Source of the DNA: Clostridium sp. BSD9I1 | GTDB lineage: Bacteria; Bacillota; Clostridia; Clostridiales; Clostridiaceae | Direction of reading: 5' to 3' | NCBI RefSeq assembly: GCF_900185645.1 | Contig: NZ_FYAM01000011.1 | Location: 286,669-350,668, forward strand | DNA: 64,000 bases | Shown here: positions 25,690 to 34,779 of the stretch, one piece after another | Numbering within the stretch: the first letter of the stretch is position 1 | How the letters are laid out: each line of letters starts with the position of its first letter | Position numbers and translations under genes: made by a program | The notes under the pieces: generated by a model | What the model saw: only the letters and a program-made list of their open reading frames with translations | Told to the model about the DNA's origin: nothing | Databases searched by the model: none

Positions 25690-25865
25690 CTATTTTATTT
25701 TATTTATAGCATTCAACGCCATAATAAGAGAGATAATATTTAAAGAGATAACTATAGACAATAATGCCATTTCTGCACTTCCATAAGAAGGCAGTGTATT
25801 AAAGTATACATAGCGTAAGAGACAACCTAAAGGAAATGCAAAAAAACTTAATAAAATACTAGGTT
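25690..25865 (-). CDS. possible small membrane protein without a standard start
   Basis: A frame of about 58 codons with two hydrophobic segments (SILLSFFAFPLGCLLRYVYF and ALLSIVISLNIISLIMALNA) reads to TAG at 25690. No ATG/GTG/TTG with an RBS is present at its 5' end, which abuts the end of the 25866 gene. Either it uses a rare start by coupling or it has lost its start. Confidence 0.35.
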
Positions 25866-26165
25866 TTATCTATTTTTTATATAGTATCTTACATAAAATG
25901 GTGATATACCTAATACTATAAAAAACCAGGCAAAATAAGCAATAATAAAAAATACGTCGAATAAATCTAAAAGAGTTTTTTGAAATAATACAGGAAGTAT
26001 AATTAAAGCAGAATTTATTAAACGATAAATAAAATATATATGATGCTTAGTTCTACAATTATTACATTCTATAGTTATATATCCTTCAGAAATTGATTTC
26101 ACAATAGTTTTCCATTTGAATTCATTTGCGCAATTCTTACATCTCTGAATAAGCAAATTAAACAC
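25866..26165 (-). CDS. CxxC-20-CxxC zinc-ribbon membrane protein
   Basis: The 99-residue protein starts with a zinc ribbon, CKNC (residue 9) and CNNC (residue 34) with KHHI after it, the arrangement of the TIGR04104 cysteine-rich family. Two hydrophobic helices (LINSALIILPVLF and VFFIIAYFAWFFIVLGIS) follow. RBS AGGAGGGTGTTTA is ahead of the ATG. The function of the family is unknown. Confidence 0.7.
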   Translation of the reverse strand: MFNLLIQRCKNCANEFKWKTIVKSISEGYITIECNNCRTKHHIYFIYRLINSALIILPVLFQKTLLDLFDVFFIIAYFAWFFIVLGISPFYVRYYIKNR

Positions 26166-26330
26166 CCTCCTCTTAAATTATTTAATGTCATAACACAATA
26201 CTTATAAATAAAAGAGCATTCTTCCATTTATATTATGTATTATAAGGACATTAGAATTTCCGTTTAAAACGTAATAAATACTCCAATCTTTACAATTCAA
26301 AGTTTACATGCAATTATATTTTTTAAGAAT

Positions 26331-26603
26331 TTGAAAGAAGATATATTTGATGAAAAAGGATACTACTTTTTATACATTATTGTATTTTGTATATCCTTTA
26401 TGATTACTATTGAACAATATAAATTATTATGCGAAGTAATTAGGCTTATATTAAGTACAACAGCACTACTTCTTTTAACGTTAATTTATCTTAGATGTAA
26501 GGATTCTAGAAGTGAGAAACAAGGAAAGTCCATTTTTCACTATATTATTTTCTTTATTGTATTAACTTTAGCTTGTATATATAATATCAAAAAGTTAAAT
26601 TAA
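26331..26603 (+). CDS. hypothetical small membrane protein
   Basis: A TTG-start frame of 90 codons with three hydrophobic stretches (YFLYIIVFCISFMITI, LILSTTALLLLTLIYL, IIFFIVLTLACIY). The RBS is weak. It is one of the few plus-strand genes in this region. The coding assignment is uncertain. Confidence 0.4.
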   Translation: MKEDIFDEKGYYFLYIIVFCISFMITIEQYKLLCEVIRLILSTTALLLLTLIYLRCKDSRSEKQGKSIFHYIIFFIVLTLACIYNIKKLN

Positions 26604-26707
26604 AAATTAAGACTTTATTACAGAATAGTTTTAATCACACTAATAAATGTTATTAACTGATAATTTAGGGTTTAGTCGTCATATTCTAATGTTGTATAAT
26701 ATTTCTA

Positions 26708-26953
26708 CTACCTATCTTCCTTTTTAGCTTTGTTATATCCATTAGTAATTAACACTGAAGATATTAATGATAGAAAATATGAAATACCGCTGTCACTTGG
26801 TAAAATTCTACTTACAATGACAAACAATAGAATTGATAATCCAAAAACCTGTAACAAAAATCTATTTTCTTTTTTCTTAAATAAATCACCTTCAGTAAAA
26901 AATGATATGCCATCCGTTATATTTTTTCTTTCATCACTTTCTCTGAAGATCAT
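26708..26953 (-). CDS. hypothetical small membrane protein
   Basis: The 81-residue protein has two hydrophobic helices (FLLQVFGLSILLFVIVSRIL and SGISYFLSLISSVLI) after a charged N-terminus. ATG follows GGGGGAGT. The first 20 codons and the 5' leader are duplicated almost exactly at about 34652-34720, where the rest of the gene is missing. Confidence 0.55.
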   Translation of the reverse strand: MIFRESDERKNITDGISFFTEGDLFKKKENRFLLQVFGLSILLFVIVSRILPSDSGISYFLSLISSVLITNGYNKAKKEDR

Positions 26954-27016
26954 ACTCCCCCATGATATTTATTAGATATAGACTTCTCTACAAACACGTC
27001 TGCCTATGTCTTTATT

Positions 27017-27066
27017 CACTTTAATCATATATGAGCTCGGATTATAATACTCTTGCCCCACAAAAT
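27017..27066. repeat. 50-bp duplicated segment, copy 1
   Basis: CACTTTAATCATATATGAGC, then TCGGATTATAATACTCTTGC and CCCACAAAATA, recurs with two or three changes at 29997-30056. In both places the minus-strand frame reads QEYYNPSSY, so it is probably a relic of the same gene. Confidence 0.7.
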
Positions 27067-27137
27067 ACTATAATTGCGTCATAGTTTCCCTTTAATGTTT
27101 CATCAGTCCTTAATGTTTTTTATCTGGGCTTTAGAAA

Positions 27138-27458
27138 TTACTTTTTCTTTTTTACTTTTGGAGTAGGAAGTTCTTCATACATCTCTGTAATTAATCGATA
27201 TAAGAACTCTTTGTTATCAACATCCTCAACCAAAAGCATTGGTTTTGCACCATCATAAGGCAATTCCTCAGTTGTCTCTAGCATCAACTGTCTGCTGGCT
27301 TTGGTTATCTTAACCAAAAAACGGTCATCATATATTCCTCCAAAAATCTTTCCTTGAAAGTATAAAATATATTCTCCCATCATTTTTCTATAAGAAATAT
27401 TGTTCAGTATATCTAACTGTCCAATAATAAAATCTAAATATTCTTGACTAGAAGCCAT
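27138..27458 (-). CDS. TfoX N-terminal-domain protein
   Basis: The 106-residue protein shows the TfoX_N pattern: VRYRKMMGEYILYFQGKIFGGIYDDRFLVKIT-like region (here SYRKMMGEYILYFQGKIFGG near 21) and YDGAKPMLLVEDVDNKEF near 68. TfoX regulates competence in proteobacteria, but in Firmicutes the stand-alone domain has no known role. GGAGGAGATAAGAT precedes the ATG. It lies directly behind a decayed SRPBCC gene. Confidence 0.75.
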   Translation of the reverse strand: MASSQEYLDFIIGQLDILNNISYRKMMGEYILYFQGKIFGGIYDDRFLVKITKASRQLMLETTEELPYDGAKPMLLVEDVDNKEFLYRLITEMYEELPTPKVKKKK

Positions 27459-27485
27459 ATCTTATCTCCTCCAAAAAATTAAAAT

Positions 27486-27887
27486 TTATTCTCCCAGTTC
27501 TTTTTTTTAAATCTGCTATATAAAGTGATTGCTGTTTTTTTAGATACACACCTACAAATAAATTCATTATAGGATTATTTACTGATACTTCTTCTATAAA
27601 TTCAATCTGCGTACCATTATTAGTAATAGGACTAAAAACTCCAATCCAATGACCCTTCATATTTTTATTGCTCATATCGAATTCATATAGATCATAAGGT
27701 TTTTTTTAAGTAATATTAAATATAGTAGAAAAATTATTTTTTGTATATTCTGCAAAAGAGTTCCCATCTACTGAAACATCAATTTTACTTAAATCGCTCC
27801 GCCACTCATATTTATTGTTATTTGTAACTACTTCCCATACTTTTTAATATCTGTTTTAAATGCCGCTGTAATGGTTGATTTCTTCAT
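27486..27887 (-). pseudogene. SRPBCC/polyketide-cyclase-like gene with three lesions
   Basis: The frame starts MKKSTITAAFKTDIKKVWEVVT-like once a missing A is restored in a five-T run at 27841-27845. It has an in-frame TAA at 27706-27708 and then a surplus base in an eight-T run at 27501-27508 that hides the natural C-terminus. Between them the sequence (GHWIGVFSPITNNGTQIEFIEEVSV) is a normal SRPBCC domain. It is a recently dead gene, or a run-length artefact. Confidence 0.7.
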
Positions 27888-27937
27888 AATATACATTCTC
27901 CCTCATAAATTTACTGTTTATAATAATCAACCTGAAA

Positions 27938-29011
27938 TCATGCAAATATAGATTCCTTTAACTTAATAGCCTTTATATCCAAATCAATCTCTACCTCAAT
28001 TCCATATGGAATTATACATCTCGGATATGCATGACCAAAATTCACATTATAGATAATTGGTAGATCTTTATTTTTGATAATCTTATAATACATTTCTTTA
28101 TATTCCTCGTAATATTGTTCATCCTGAGGCTTTCCAACAATAATTCCGTTGATAGCATTAAATATTCCTGTATCTTTTAAAGCAATCAATTCTTTTTCAA
28201 ATACTTCTAGTTTGGGTTTTTCTTCACAAGTTTCAATAAACAATATTTTATTTTTCCATTCATTTAATGTTGGAAACAACCCGTACTTCTCACATATGGC
28301 TTTTTGATCGTCGTATCTTGTATCAGTTAATATATCATATAAACTTTCGAGACAGCCACCTAAAAGTCTTCCATTACATTTCCCTTTTCCCTGTAGAACT
28401 TCATATCCTCTTTCCTCCAGGTGCTCTACTCTGCTTGTACCTACAGCATCCATAGAAAAATCTGTACGCTCCTCATACCATACATTACTTGATTCTATAT
28501 AATCTTCCTTATGACTTTCAAAATACTTCAAAAATGTTTTCCTTGTATATGGCAACATTTCTTCATCCAATTCAGCTAAATCGCAAATGAAATTAGGCCC
28601 ATAGAAAGTACCTATTCCAAGTTTGTAAAACATCAAATGATTAATTGTTGTATCTGAAAATCCTGTAAATAATTTAGGATTATTATGAACAGCATTAATA
28701 AAACCATTATCATCTAATAAATATGGTAATGTTCTATATGTATCGTCTCCTCCAATTGCACAAATAATGCCTTTTATGGATGTATCATAAAAAGCATCTT
28801 TTAAATCCTGTGCTCTAGCTTCTGGATGGTTTTTCAAATACTCTATTCCCCTTAATGCGTTTGGCATTATAACAGGTACTAATCCAAACTCTTTTATTCT
28901 CTTTAGTCCCAAATCCAATTCATGTTTTGCAAAATCTTCACCAAGCATACCACTCGAAATACTTATAACTGCAACTTTGTCTCCTTTTGCTAATGGTTTT
29001 GGCTTTTTCAT
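27938..29011 (-). CDS. S66 peptidase, LD-carboxypeptidase/MccF-like
   Basis: The 357-residue protein carries the S66 family features: GDKVAVISISSG at the start, IKGIICAIGGDDTYRTLPYL with the nucleophile region near 90, LFTGFSDTTINHLMFYKLGIGTFYGPNF near 115, GRLLGGCLESLYDILTD near 215 and FGHAYPRCIIPYG near 325 (catalytic His). Members are either muropeptide L,D-carboxypeptidases or MccF enzymes giving immunity to microcin C-like compounds. The length and GFSDTT favour the MccF branch. The ATG at 29011 has GGGGAG upstream; a GTG 9 bp earlier lies in the RBS. Confidence 0.8.
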   Translation of the reverse strand: MKKPKPLAKGDKVAVISISSGMLGEDFAKHELDLGLKRIKEFGLVPVIMPNALRGIEYLKNHPEARAQDLKDAFYDTSIKGIICAIGGDDTYRTLPYLLDDNGFINAVHNNPKLFTGFSDTTINHLMFYKLGIGTFYGPNFICDLAELDEEMLPYTRKTFLKYFESHKEDYIESSNVWYEERTDFSMDAVGTSRVEHLEERGYEVLQGKGKCNGRLLGGCLESLYDILTDTRYDDQKAICEKYGLFPTLNEWKNKILFIETCEEKPKLEVFEKELIALKDTGIFNAINGIIVGKPQDEQYYEEYKEMYYKIIKNKDLPIIYNVNFGHAYPRCIIPYGIEVEIDLDIKAIKLKESIFA

Positions 29012-29163
29012 AAATATCACTCCCCGTATACCAATTACATAAATAATCTTTATTTATAATGTACTATCTTAAATTTTTATCAATATATATGTTTAACGCC
29101 TGTACCACTTTGAATAATACTATAATACCATCCATATAAAGAATGATTTCTAAATATTTAATT

Positions 29164-29331
29164 TCACCATTTTATCATATAAATAATTTTTTCTATATCT
29201 TTCTTATCATCAATCCATTCTTCAGAATATCCGCAGTCACAACATAGATATCTTGTTACCTTTACTGCACTGAAAATAGTCATTCCAGTCATGATGATAT
29301 TTCCATAACCATGTGGCCCTGCAGCACTTTA
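29164..29331 (-). pseudogene. 5'-truncated zinc-ribbon protein
   Basis: SAAGPHGYGNIIMTG...VTRYLCCDCGYSEEWID is the C-terminal part of a small zinc-ribbon protein with CxxC and the usual GYSEEWI. The first CxxC and start codon are missing (stop just upstream). Confidence 0.5.
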
Positions 29332-29347
29332 TAATAAAATAACGAAA

Positions 29348-29644
29348 TTACTTTATCAATAGTTTATTTCTAAAATAGCCACCTATTGAAATGGTTAATA
29401 ACATTATCGAATTAAATATCGGGGAGTATTTAAACCCTTTAACTAATATTACATTTCCTGTAAGTATTGCTAATACACCTGTTAATATACCTATAATCTT
29501 ACTTCTTTTAATATATTCTTCTGTATCTTTAACTCTATGAGAACTGATAATCATTTTTTTATAAATATTTTCTGGAAGTAGTTCTAAAATAATAGATATA
29601 CCTCCTAATACTAAATAAACATATGCAAAAGATGAAGAATTCAT
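29348..29644 (-). CDS. hypothetical membrane protein
   Basis: The 98-residue protein has three hydrophobic segments (AYVYLVLGGISIILEL, IIGILTGVLAILTGNVILV, NSIMLLTISIGGYF). ATG after AGGAGGTATATT. The gene next upstream (29678) also encodes a small membrane protein; the pair is probably one operon (33-bp gap). The family is not recognised. Confidence 0.55.
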   Translation of the reverse strand: MNSSSFAYVYLVLGGISIILELLPENIYKKMIISSHRVKDTEEYIKRSKIIGILTGVLAILTGNVILVKGFKYSPIFNSIMLLTISIGGYFRNKLLIK

Positions 29645-29677
29645 AATATACCTCCTAATTTATAACAATACACTCTT

Positions 29678-29989
29678 CTATTTAATATTAATGTACTTTT
29701 TTGCTATTTTAGAAAAAATAATATCTATAATAAAATAGAGAGATGGTAAAGCAACAGCAGATGGACTATTATAAATTATGCATAAAACTCCTGAGAAGAA
29801 AATCCAAATACATTCCAATGTATTTCTAATAATCATGATTTTATTAAACGTTGTTTTATCAGTAACTTCGTAGTTTTCTTCATTTAATCCACGTACTAAA
29901 GAAGGCATATTGTAGCTATTATTAAATGTGTAAATTCCTACATAAATTGCACTAATAATATAAACTACACCAAGTATAATCCTTAGCAT
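29678..29989 (-). CDS. hypothetical membrane protein
   Basis: The 103-residue protein has three or four hydrophobic helices (LGVVYIISAIYVGIY, LECIWIFFSGVLCII, ALPSLYFIIDIIF). GGGGGAAAAGTTTT precedes the ATG. A duplicated 50-bp segment lies just upstream and could carry its promoter. The function is unknown. Confidence 0.55.
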   Translation of the reverse strand: MLRIILGVVYIISAIYVGIYTFNNSYNMPSLVRGLNEENYEVTDKTTFNKIMIIRNTLECIWIFFSGVLCIIYNSPSAVALPSLYFIIDIIFSKIAKKYINIK

Positions 29990-29996
29990 AAAACTT

Positions 29997-30056
29997 TTCC
30001 CCCATCCACTTTAATAATATATGAGCTCGGATTATAATACTCTTGCGCCACAAAAT
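29997..30056. repeat. 50-bp duplicated segment, copy 2
   Basis: Near-identical to 27017-27066 and likewise located just upstream of a small membrane protein gene on the minus strand. Confidence 0.7.
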
Positions 30057-30228
30057 AAGAAAAGGCGTCGTTGGACTATAAACAGGTTTAGTGGCAAATG
30101 CTATATGCCCCATATAACTCCTAAAAGTAAAATAAACTGGCATAGAAACGAAAAGGGTGAAACAAATAGAATCTTCATAAATATTTTTATGTCCTAATTA
30201 GCATGCATATAATTATATATGTTAAAAT

Positions 30229-31164
30229 TTAAATATTCCCCAAAAGCACTCCTATACCATTAACTATTATCCAAATCTCTCTAATAATTAACATTACTAT
30301 TGTTGGTGAATAAAAAAAGGTTTTATATTTACTTTTTTCATTTTTTATTAAAAATTTTATATATATGAATTTACTCCTAATATGCAATCTATCAAACACA
30401 TTTAGATATTTGCATATAACATAAGTTGTAAGGATTATAATCATTAAAATCCCTAGACGAATAAATATAAATTGAATGTTACTCATAGCTGGAAATAAGA
30501 ATAATGTTATATACCCAATGATTGCAAGTATCACATTTACATAAAAATGCATAAAAATAGGATATATTAAATTTCCTGTTATAACATAAACAAATCCCAG
30601 CATTATTCCAACTACAAATGTATCAATAAAGCGAATACCATGCATAAATCCAAATAAAACTGCTGATACTATTATTGCAAAAACATTACCATGATTTTTT
30701 AGTCTTTGTAAAATAATTCCTCTATATAACATTTCTTCAAACATAGCTGCCATACATCCAGCCAATAAGGTATCCATTCTAAAGGAATTTATTTCTTCAA
30801 CACGATTAGCAGATACTGTAGATAATATATTGCCAATGCCAGAAAAATAGTTAAATGAAATACTAAAAAAAGTCGATATAGATATCAGTAATAAAGATAG
30901 AGCTAAACTAGCCTTAATTCCTGTTAATTTTTTTTCATGTTGATAAAACACTTCTTTAGCTCTTATCTTAAATATGAAATAAATGAATATAAAAAGAAAA
31001 CTGTAACTTATTAAGTAACTTATAGTTGTAGATAAGTATTTTGGAACTATATGAATCGCCATATTAGCTTTATAAACTAAAATCTCAATTGCATACTTTA
31101 ATAAAATAATTCCACCTACTGTAGTTGATATCCTTTCTAAATTTACGGTTGTTTCTAATTTCAC
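30229..31164 (-). CDS. CPBP-family intramembrane metalloprotease
   Basis: The 311-residue protein has about eight membrane segments. Its CPBP (Abi) motifs are MFEEMLYRGIIL near residue 140 (EExxxR), FGFMHG near 180 and IFMHFYVNV near 212, which form the metal/active site. CPBP proteins cleave prenylated or other membrane substrates and include bacteriocin self-immunity proteins. The GTG start follows GGAGTGAAATTAAA. A second CPBP gene lies at 33685. Confidence 0.85.
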   Translation of the reverse strand: MKLETTVNLERISTTVGGIILLKYAIEILVYKANMAIHIVPKYLSTTISYLISYSFLFIFIYFIFKIRAKEVFYQHEKKLTGIKASLALSLLLISISTFFSISFNYFSGIGNILSTVSANRVEEINSFRMDTLLAGCMAAMFEEMLYRGIILQRLKNHGNVFAIIVSAVLFGFMHGIRFIDTFVVGIMLGFVYVITGNLIYPIFMHFYVNVILAIIGYITLFLFPAMSNIQFIFIRLGILMIIILTTYVICKYLNVFDRLHIRSKFIYIKFLIKNEKSKYKTFFYSPTIVMLIIREIWIIVNGIGVLLGNI

Positions 31165-31372
31165 TTTAATTTCACTCCAATAGTTTAAAATTTGTAAATG
31201 CTTGTTTTTATTTTATAAGTTCATTTTCAATATTTTTTAAAAATCGTTATCTCTTTTTCCAGGATATGACATAACTCTTATACTTAATGTACTAGCATAA
31301 CCATGACATAGAATTGGAAGATGCAAATTAAAATTTTTTATAGGTTGATTTAAAATTTTAATTAATTCCTCT

Positions 31373-32209
31373 TTATAAAACACCTCCATATAGAGTAGTA
31401 ATTAAATCCTGAATTTTATCAACTATGATAAAATCTTGAATACAAACCTTCAAAGTAAAATATAAACTCTTTAAAAAATTTGTAATATTAATTTTTTGAT
31501 GATACCATTCGATTGACGAGTTACTCGTAGAGTTGTACTTTTTAAAACTTTCCAACCATAACACTATATCATATTCATCAATTTCGTTTCTCATGAAAAT
31601 ACTTCTCACGGCAACGCTTATCCGGTCAGGTTCTCCATCAATGTATACGTACTTTCCCTGGCATATTTTTAACTGCAATATCATAAGTAGCCTTTGCAAA
31701 TCTTCTTTACAGAGAACAGTACATTGTGCCAATTCATCAATTACGTCAGCTCCATGTGCTGCTGAATGAGCCCACCCTTTATTGTCTATGTACCCTCTTA
31801 AATCCATTTCTTTAGTATAGTACTCGATTATGAGGTTTTTGGTTTCGACAATTACATTATGAGGTAAAAATTTTTTTTGATTGTGGGAATATAGTATCAA
31901 AGCTATAATAAGTGCAGAAAAGGTACGAGTGAAAACTGTATCATCATTTTCAGCACCAACACACTTCATCAAATGCTGGTTATCTATACAGATTGCCAAA
32001 AAAGTTTGAATCTGTTGAGTAGTAAACCGATTTTGATTAATCCATTTTGCAAAAACATCATAAATTAAATCATCACGCAGGGTTTTATCCGTTGTTCCAA
32101 TGTGTTTAAGCATATCCAATGCGTAAGAATAATATAAATTCTCACAGTTAATCACATAATTATCTCTTTTAATTTGTGTTAATTTAAGTTTTAATGTCTC
32201 CGCTGTCAT
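31373..32209 (-). CDS. DUF2785 family protein
   Basis: The 278-residue all-helical soluble protein has the DUF2785 core RGYIDNKGWAHSAAHGADVIDELAQ near residue 135, and otherwise no enzymatic motif. GGGGGGAAAGA precedes the ATG. The function of the family is unknown. It is separated from the CPBP gene by about 200 bp and probably transcribed alone. Confidence 0.75.
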   Translation of the reverse strand: MTAETLKLKLTQIKRDNYVINCENLYYSYALDMLKHIGTTDKTLRDDLIYDVFAKWINQNRFTTQQIQTFLAICIDNQHLMKCVGAENDDTVFTRTFSALIIALILYSHNQKKFLPHNVIVETKNLIIEYYTKEMDLRGYIDNKGWAHSAAHGADVIDELAQCTVLCKEDLQRLLMILQLKICQGKYVYIDGEPDRISVAVRSIFMRNEIDEYDIVLWLESFKKYNSTSNSSIEWYHQKINITNFLKSLYFTLKVCIQDFIIVDKIQDLITTLYGGVL

Positions 32210-32344
32210 TCTTTCCCCCCTATTTGTGGTTAGATAACTCTGTTTCTATTCTAAAGATATAGATTCATAAAGTTATATAAATAATCTCCACTACAACTTC
32301 TGAATTAAATAATGTTCTTTTTATAATAAAAATGCCTATAAACA

Positions 32345-32686
32345 CTAATCAACATTAAAATAATTATTAAGTCTGTTCATTTTGCTGGAATACTGTTCAT
32401 CAGAAAAATAACCCATCTCTTTCAATTCTCTTAGTACCCTTGCATATTTTTCATACTGCTCATAATCCTTCTTTTTAACGCCCTTATTTTGATAAAGCTC
32501 TATTACTTCTTCAAGCTCAAAATTACTGAGTACCTCTATATCCCGTAATTTAACTAATCCAAAATCCTTGCTTTCTGAAATGATTTTATCTTGTTTATTT
32601 AACAATGGATTAATTGCTAACCTAACAGCTATGAATATTATAACCAAAAGCATAGTAGAGCAAAGTAAAATTACACTTATATCCAT
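32345..32686 (-). CDS. membrane-anchored protein with SHOCT-like tail
   Basis: The 113-residue protein has one N-terminal membrane helix (VILLCSTMLLVIIFIAVRLAI). A charged helical region and a short C-terminal helix pair (LRELKEMGYFSDEQYSSKMNRL) reminiscent of SHOCT domains follow. GGGGGATAAAAA precedes the ATG. The function is unknown. Confidence 0.55.
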   Translation of the reverse strand: MDISVILLCSTMLLVIIFIAVRLAINPLLNKQDKIISESKDFGLVKLRDIEVLSNFELEEVIELYQNKGVKKKDYEQYEKYARVLRELKEMGYFSDEQYSSKMNRLNNYFNVD

Positions 32687-32786
32687 TTTTTATCCCCCTA
32701 TGAAATTGTAAATGCTTAATCATACTCACGATATATTACTTTTATCATACAAATAAAAAAACTATACAATATGTCATCTTGAATTA

Positions 32787-33017
32787 TTATTTTTTTCTTG
32801 TATCTATTTTTCCTTTTGTATCGATTATAATCTTCTCGCATTTTTCGCAATAAAATACATCTTCAACACTTTCACCCATGCCTGCAAGAATTATACCCCT
32901 TGAAAACCATTGTAATAACGATCCTCTGTCTTTGTCCTTTGGCACCCATTTAATTGCGTATCTATCTCTATGAATAACTCCGTTATTCATCTCTTCATTA
33001 CAATAAGGGCAACGCAT
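32787..33017 (-). CDS. DUF6487-type zinc-ribbon protein
   Basis: The 76-residue protein has CPYCNEEMNNGVI at residue 3 and YCEKCEKIII near 57, forming a zinc ribbon around a conserved middle (IKWVPKDKD). The ATG follows GAGGATGTGATATA. The family is common in clostridial accessory regions, with no known function. Confidence 0.7.
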   Translation of the reverse strand: MRCPYCNEEMNNGVIHRDRYAIKWVPKDKDRGSLLQWFSRGIILAGMGESVEDVFYCEKCEKIIIDTKGKIDTRKK

Positions 33018-33084
33018 TATATCACATCCTCACATTTCATCAACTTTTAAAATTCCCATTATATTACTAAAGTATATATACTGG

Positions 33085-33291
33085 TTAATTCTTTTTATCA
33101 ATTTTAGAATAACCTTCATATATAAGAAATCCTGAAAAAATCAACTCAATTAGTATTATAATCTTTACCAGAGGATGTACGTGCTCAAATGCATAAGTTG
33201 AGCCAACACCTGGCAATAATTGAGTAAATGATATTGCAACTATCAATTGAGTAAACGTTATAAATAGTAAATAGCTTCCCAATTTAAACAT
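33085..33291 (-). CDS. hypothetical small membrane protein
   Basis: The 68-residue protein has two membrane helices (YLLFITFTQLIVAISFTQLL and LVKIIILIELIFSGFLIYEG). The ATG follows GGGGGAATATAAA. It ends 67 bp before the 32787 gene; possibly one operon. The family is not recognised. Confidence 0.55.
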   Translation of the reverse strand: MFKLGSYLLFITFTQLIVAISFTQLLPGVGSTYAFEHVHPLVKIIILIELIFSGFLIYEGYSKIDKKN

Positions 33292-33340
33292 TTTATATTC
33301 CCCCTATTTATTTCTATGGAATTCAACATATGTTATAACT

Positions 33341-33385
33341 ATTGTATATTAAGAATTCTTTTTAATATAAATCTTATAAAGCTAT
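33341..33385 (-). pseudogene. duplicated 3' end of the 25548 small membrane gene
   Basis: TATTAAGAATTCTTTTTAATATAAAT and flanks match 25545-25575 with a few changes. It preserves the IYIKKNS-TAA end of the peptide but no upstream coding part. (Longest identical stretch TATTAAGAATTCTTTT.). Confidence 0.45.
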
Positions 33386-33621
33386 GTCCATATAGATTCA
33401 TAAAAAATATTAAACTTCACAGTTAAATGACTAGACTGACCGTCAACAGTGTAGTAAACACTATAAACTTCATCTCTGAGAGTTAATTTTTCTATGCTAT
33501 TTATTTTTCCACCAATATTATTGATATGGCTATATATCTTTCTTTTACAAACAATAGGTCTTCGTACTTTCTCATATACGAATACAATTATAAGAATTCC
33601 AAGTGCCCAGCCTAGTTCCAT
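33382..33621 (-). CDS. hypothetical membrane-anchored protein
   Basis: The 79-residue protein has one N-terminal membrane helix (LGWALGILIIVFVYEKV). A basic linker and a beta-rich tail (KINSIEKLTLRDEVYSVYYTVDGQ) follow. The ATG at 33621 after AAGGTGGATATGTT is preferred over an upstream ATG. The tail may have been truncated at the duplicated segment just downstream. The function is unknown. Confidence 0.5.
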   Translation of the reverse strand: MELGWALGILIIVFVYEKVRRPIVCKRKIYSHINNIGGKINSIEKLTLRDEVYSVYYTVDGQSSHLTVKFNIFYESIWT

Positions 33622-33684
33622 AACATATCCACCTTCATCGTTCACATTATTCTACTGTTATGACGCTTGTATAAATATATGGTA

Positions 33685-34596
33685 CTATTTAGATTCCGAA
33701 TTATAATTCACATCTAAAACCTTATCACTCTTAATTTTAGAATTAATATTCAAATTGAATTTTCTACCTTCGTCCATTTTTATATTATTAAAAAATTTGT
33801 ATGCAACTAATAGCAGCAATACTCCGCATACTAGCTCAACTATGTTAAATTTAAGGCTGTCAGCATCTAAAAACGGAAGATATATTGATATTATCACCAG
33901 GAAATTATTTGCAAAATGTAAAAACATACTAAGTAATAATGAATTGGTTTTGATATATATAAATCCCAATATTATTCCTAAGAAAAGCCCATTTACTCCT
34001 TGGTGAATATTTAAATGCATTATTGCAAATAACAGTGAGGAAATACTTATAGCCTTTAAACTTCCATATCTCTTATATAGTTGTTCTAATATTATTCCTC
34101 TATAAATTATTTCCTCAAAAACTGGGGCAACCACAATAACTGAAATAATAAACAACGGGATAGAATAGCTAATATTTTCATTAACAGCATTTTCTAAAGC
34201 ACTTTCCAGCCATGGACTCATTGGAATATTTGACATTAATAATCCTAAGGTATTTTCATAAACAATCCTAAATCCTATTACCGCTAAAATTATATACATA
34301 TATTCCTTTAATTTGGGCTTGTATTGAATTTTTAATTTGAAGTTTTCTTTTAGATTAATTTCCTTAATTATTTTTCTAATAACCCAAACATATGATAGTA
34401 TGCTAACTAATCCTCTGATATATAAAATAATTACATTCACATTTTTATCTTCAGAATATACAGATAATGCACCCCAAAAAAATATTAGTACTATATTAAA
34501 AGCAATTTCAAATAGTACTAATAATATATTGATTTTGAAAAATAGTTTTATACTTTCTTTTATAGATATTCCTTCTTGCTGAGTTGATATTTCCAT
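33685..34596 (-). CDS. CPBP-family intramembrane metalloprotease
   Basis: The 303-residue protein has eight membrane segments and the CPBP motifs FEEIIYRGIILEQL near residue 165 (EExxxR), FAIMHLNIHQGVNG near 195 and MFLHFANN near 232. The charged C-terminal tail (residues 270-303) is cytosolic. Same family as the 30229 gene but only distantly similar. Possible immunity or membrane-protein processing role. Confidence 0.85.
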   Translation of the reverse strand: MEISTQQEGISIKESIKLFFKINILLVLFEIAFNIVLIFFWGALSVYSEDKNVNVIILYIRGLVSILSYVWVIRKIIKEINLKENFKLKIQYKPKLKEYMYIILAVIGFRIVYENTLGLLMSNIPMSPWLESALENAVNENISYSIPLFIISVIVVAPVFEEIIYRGIILEQLYKRYGSLKAISISSLLFAIMHLNIHQGVNGLFLGIILGFIYIKTNSLLLSMFLHFANNFLVIISIYLPFLDADSLKFNIVELVCGVLLLLVAYKFFNNIKMDEGRKFNLNINSKIKSDKVLDVNYNSESK

Positions 34597-34651
34597 AACT
34601 TCTACCTTTCTTTTGTATAGTACATCATCAACTAAAAATAGTTAATGAATC

Positions 34652-34720
34652 ATATGCCATCCGTTATATTTTTTCTATCATCACTTTCTCTCAAGATCAT
34701 ACTCCCCCATGATATTTATT
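34652..34720 (-). pseudogene. duplicated 5' end of the 26708 membrane gene
   Basis: GATCATACTCCCCCATGATA and its flanks repeat 26906-26971 with two substitutions, giving RBS, ATG and about 20 codons (MILRESDDRKNITDGI), after which homology ends. A relic of a second copy. Confidence 0.6.
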
Positions 34721-34779
34721 TTGTAATACTCTAATTTTAATCTGCAAAATATAAAAGTTATTTCCTAATCTTATAACTC

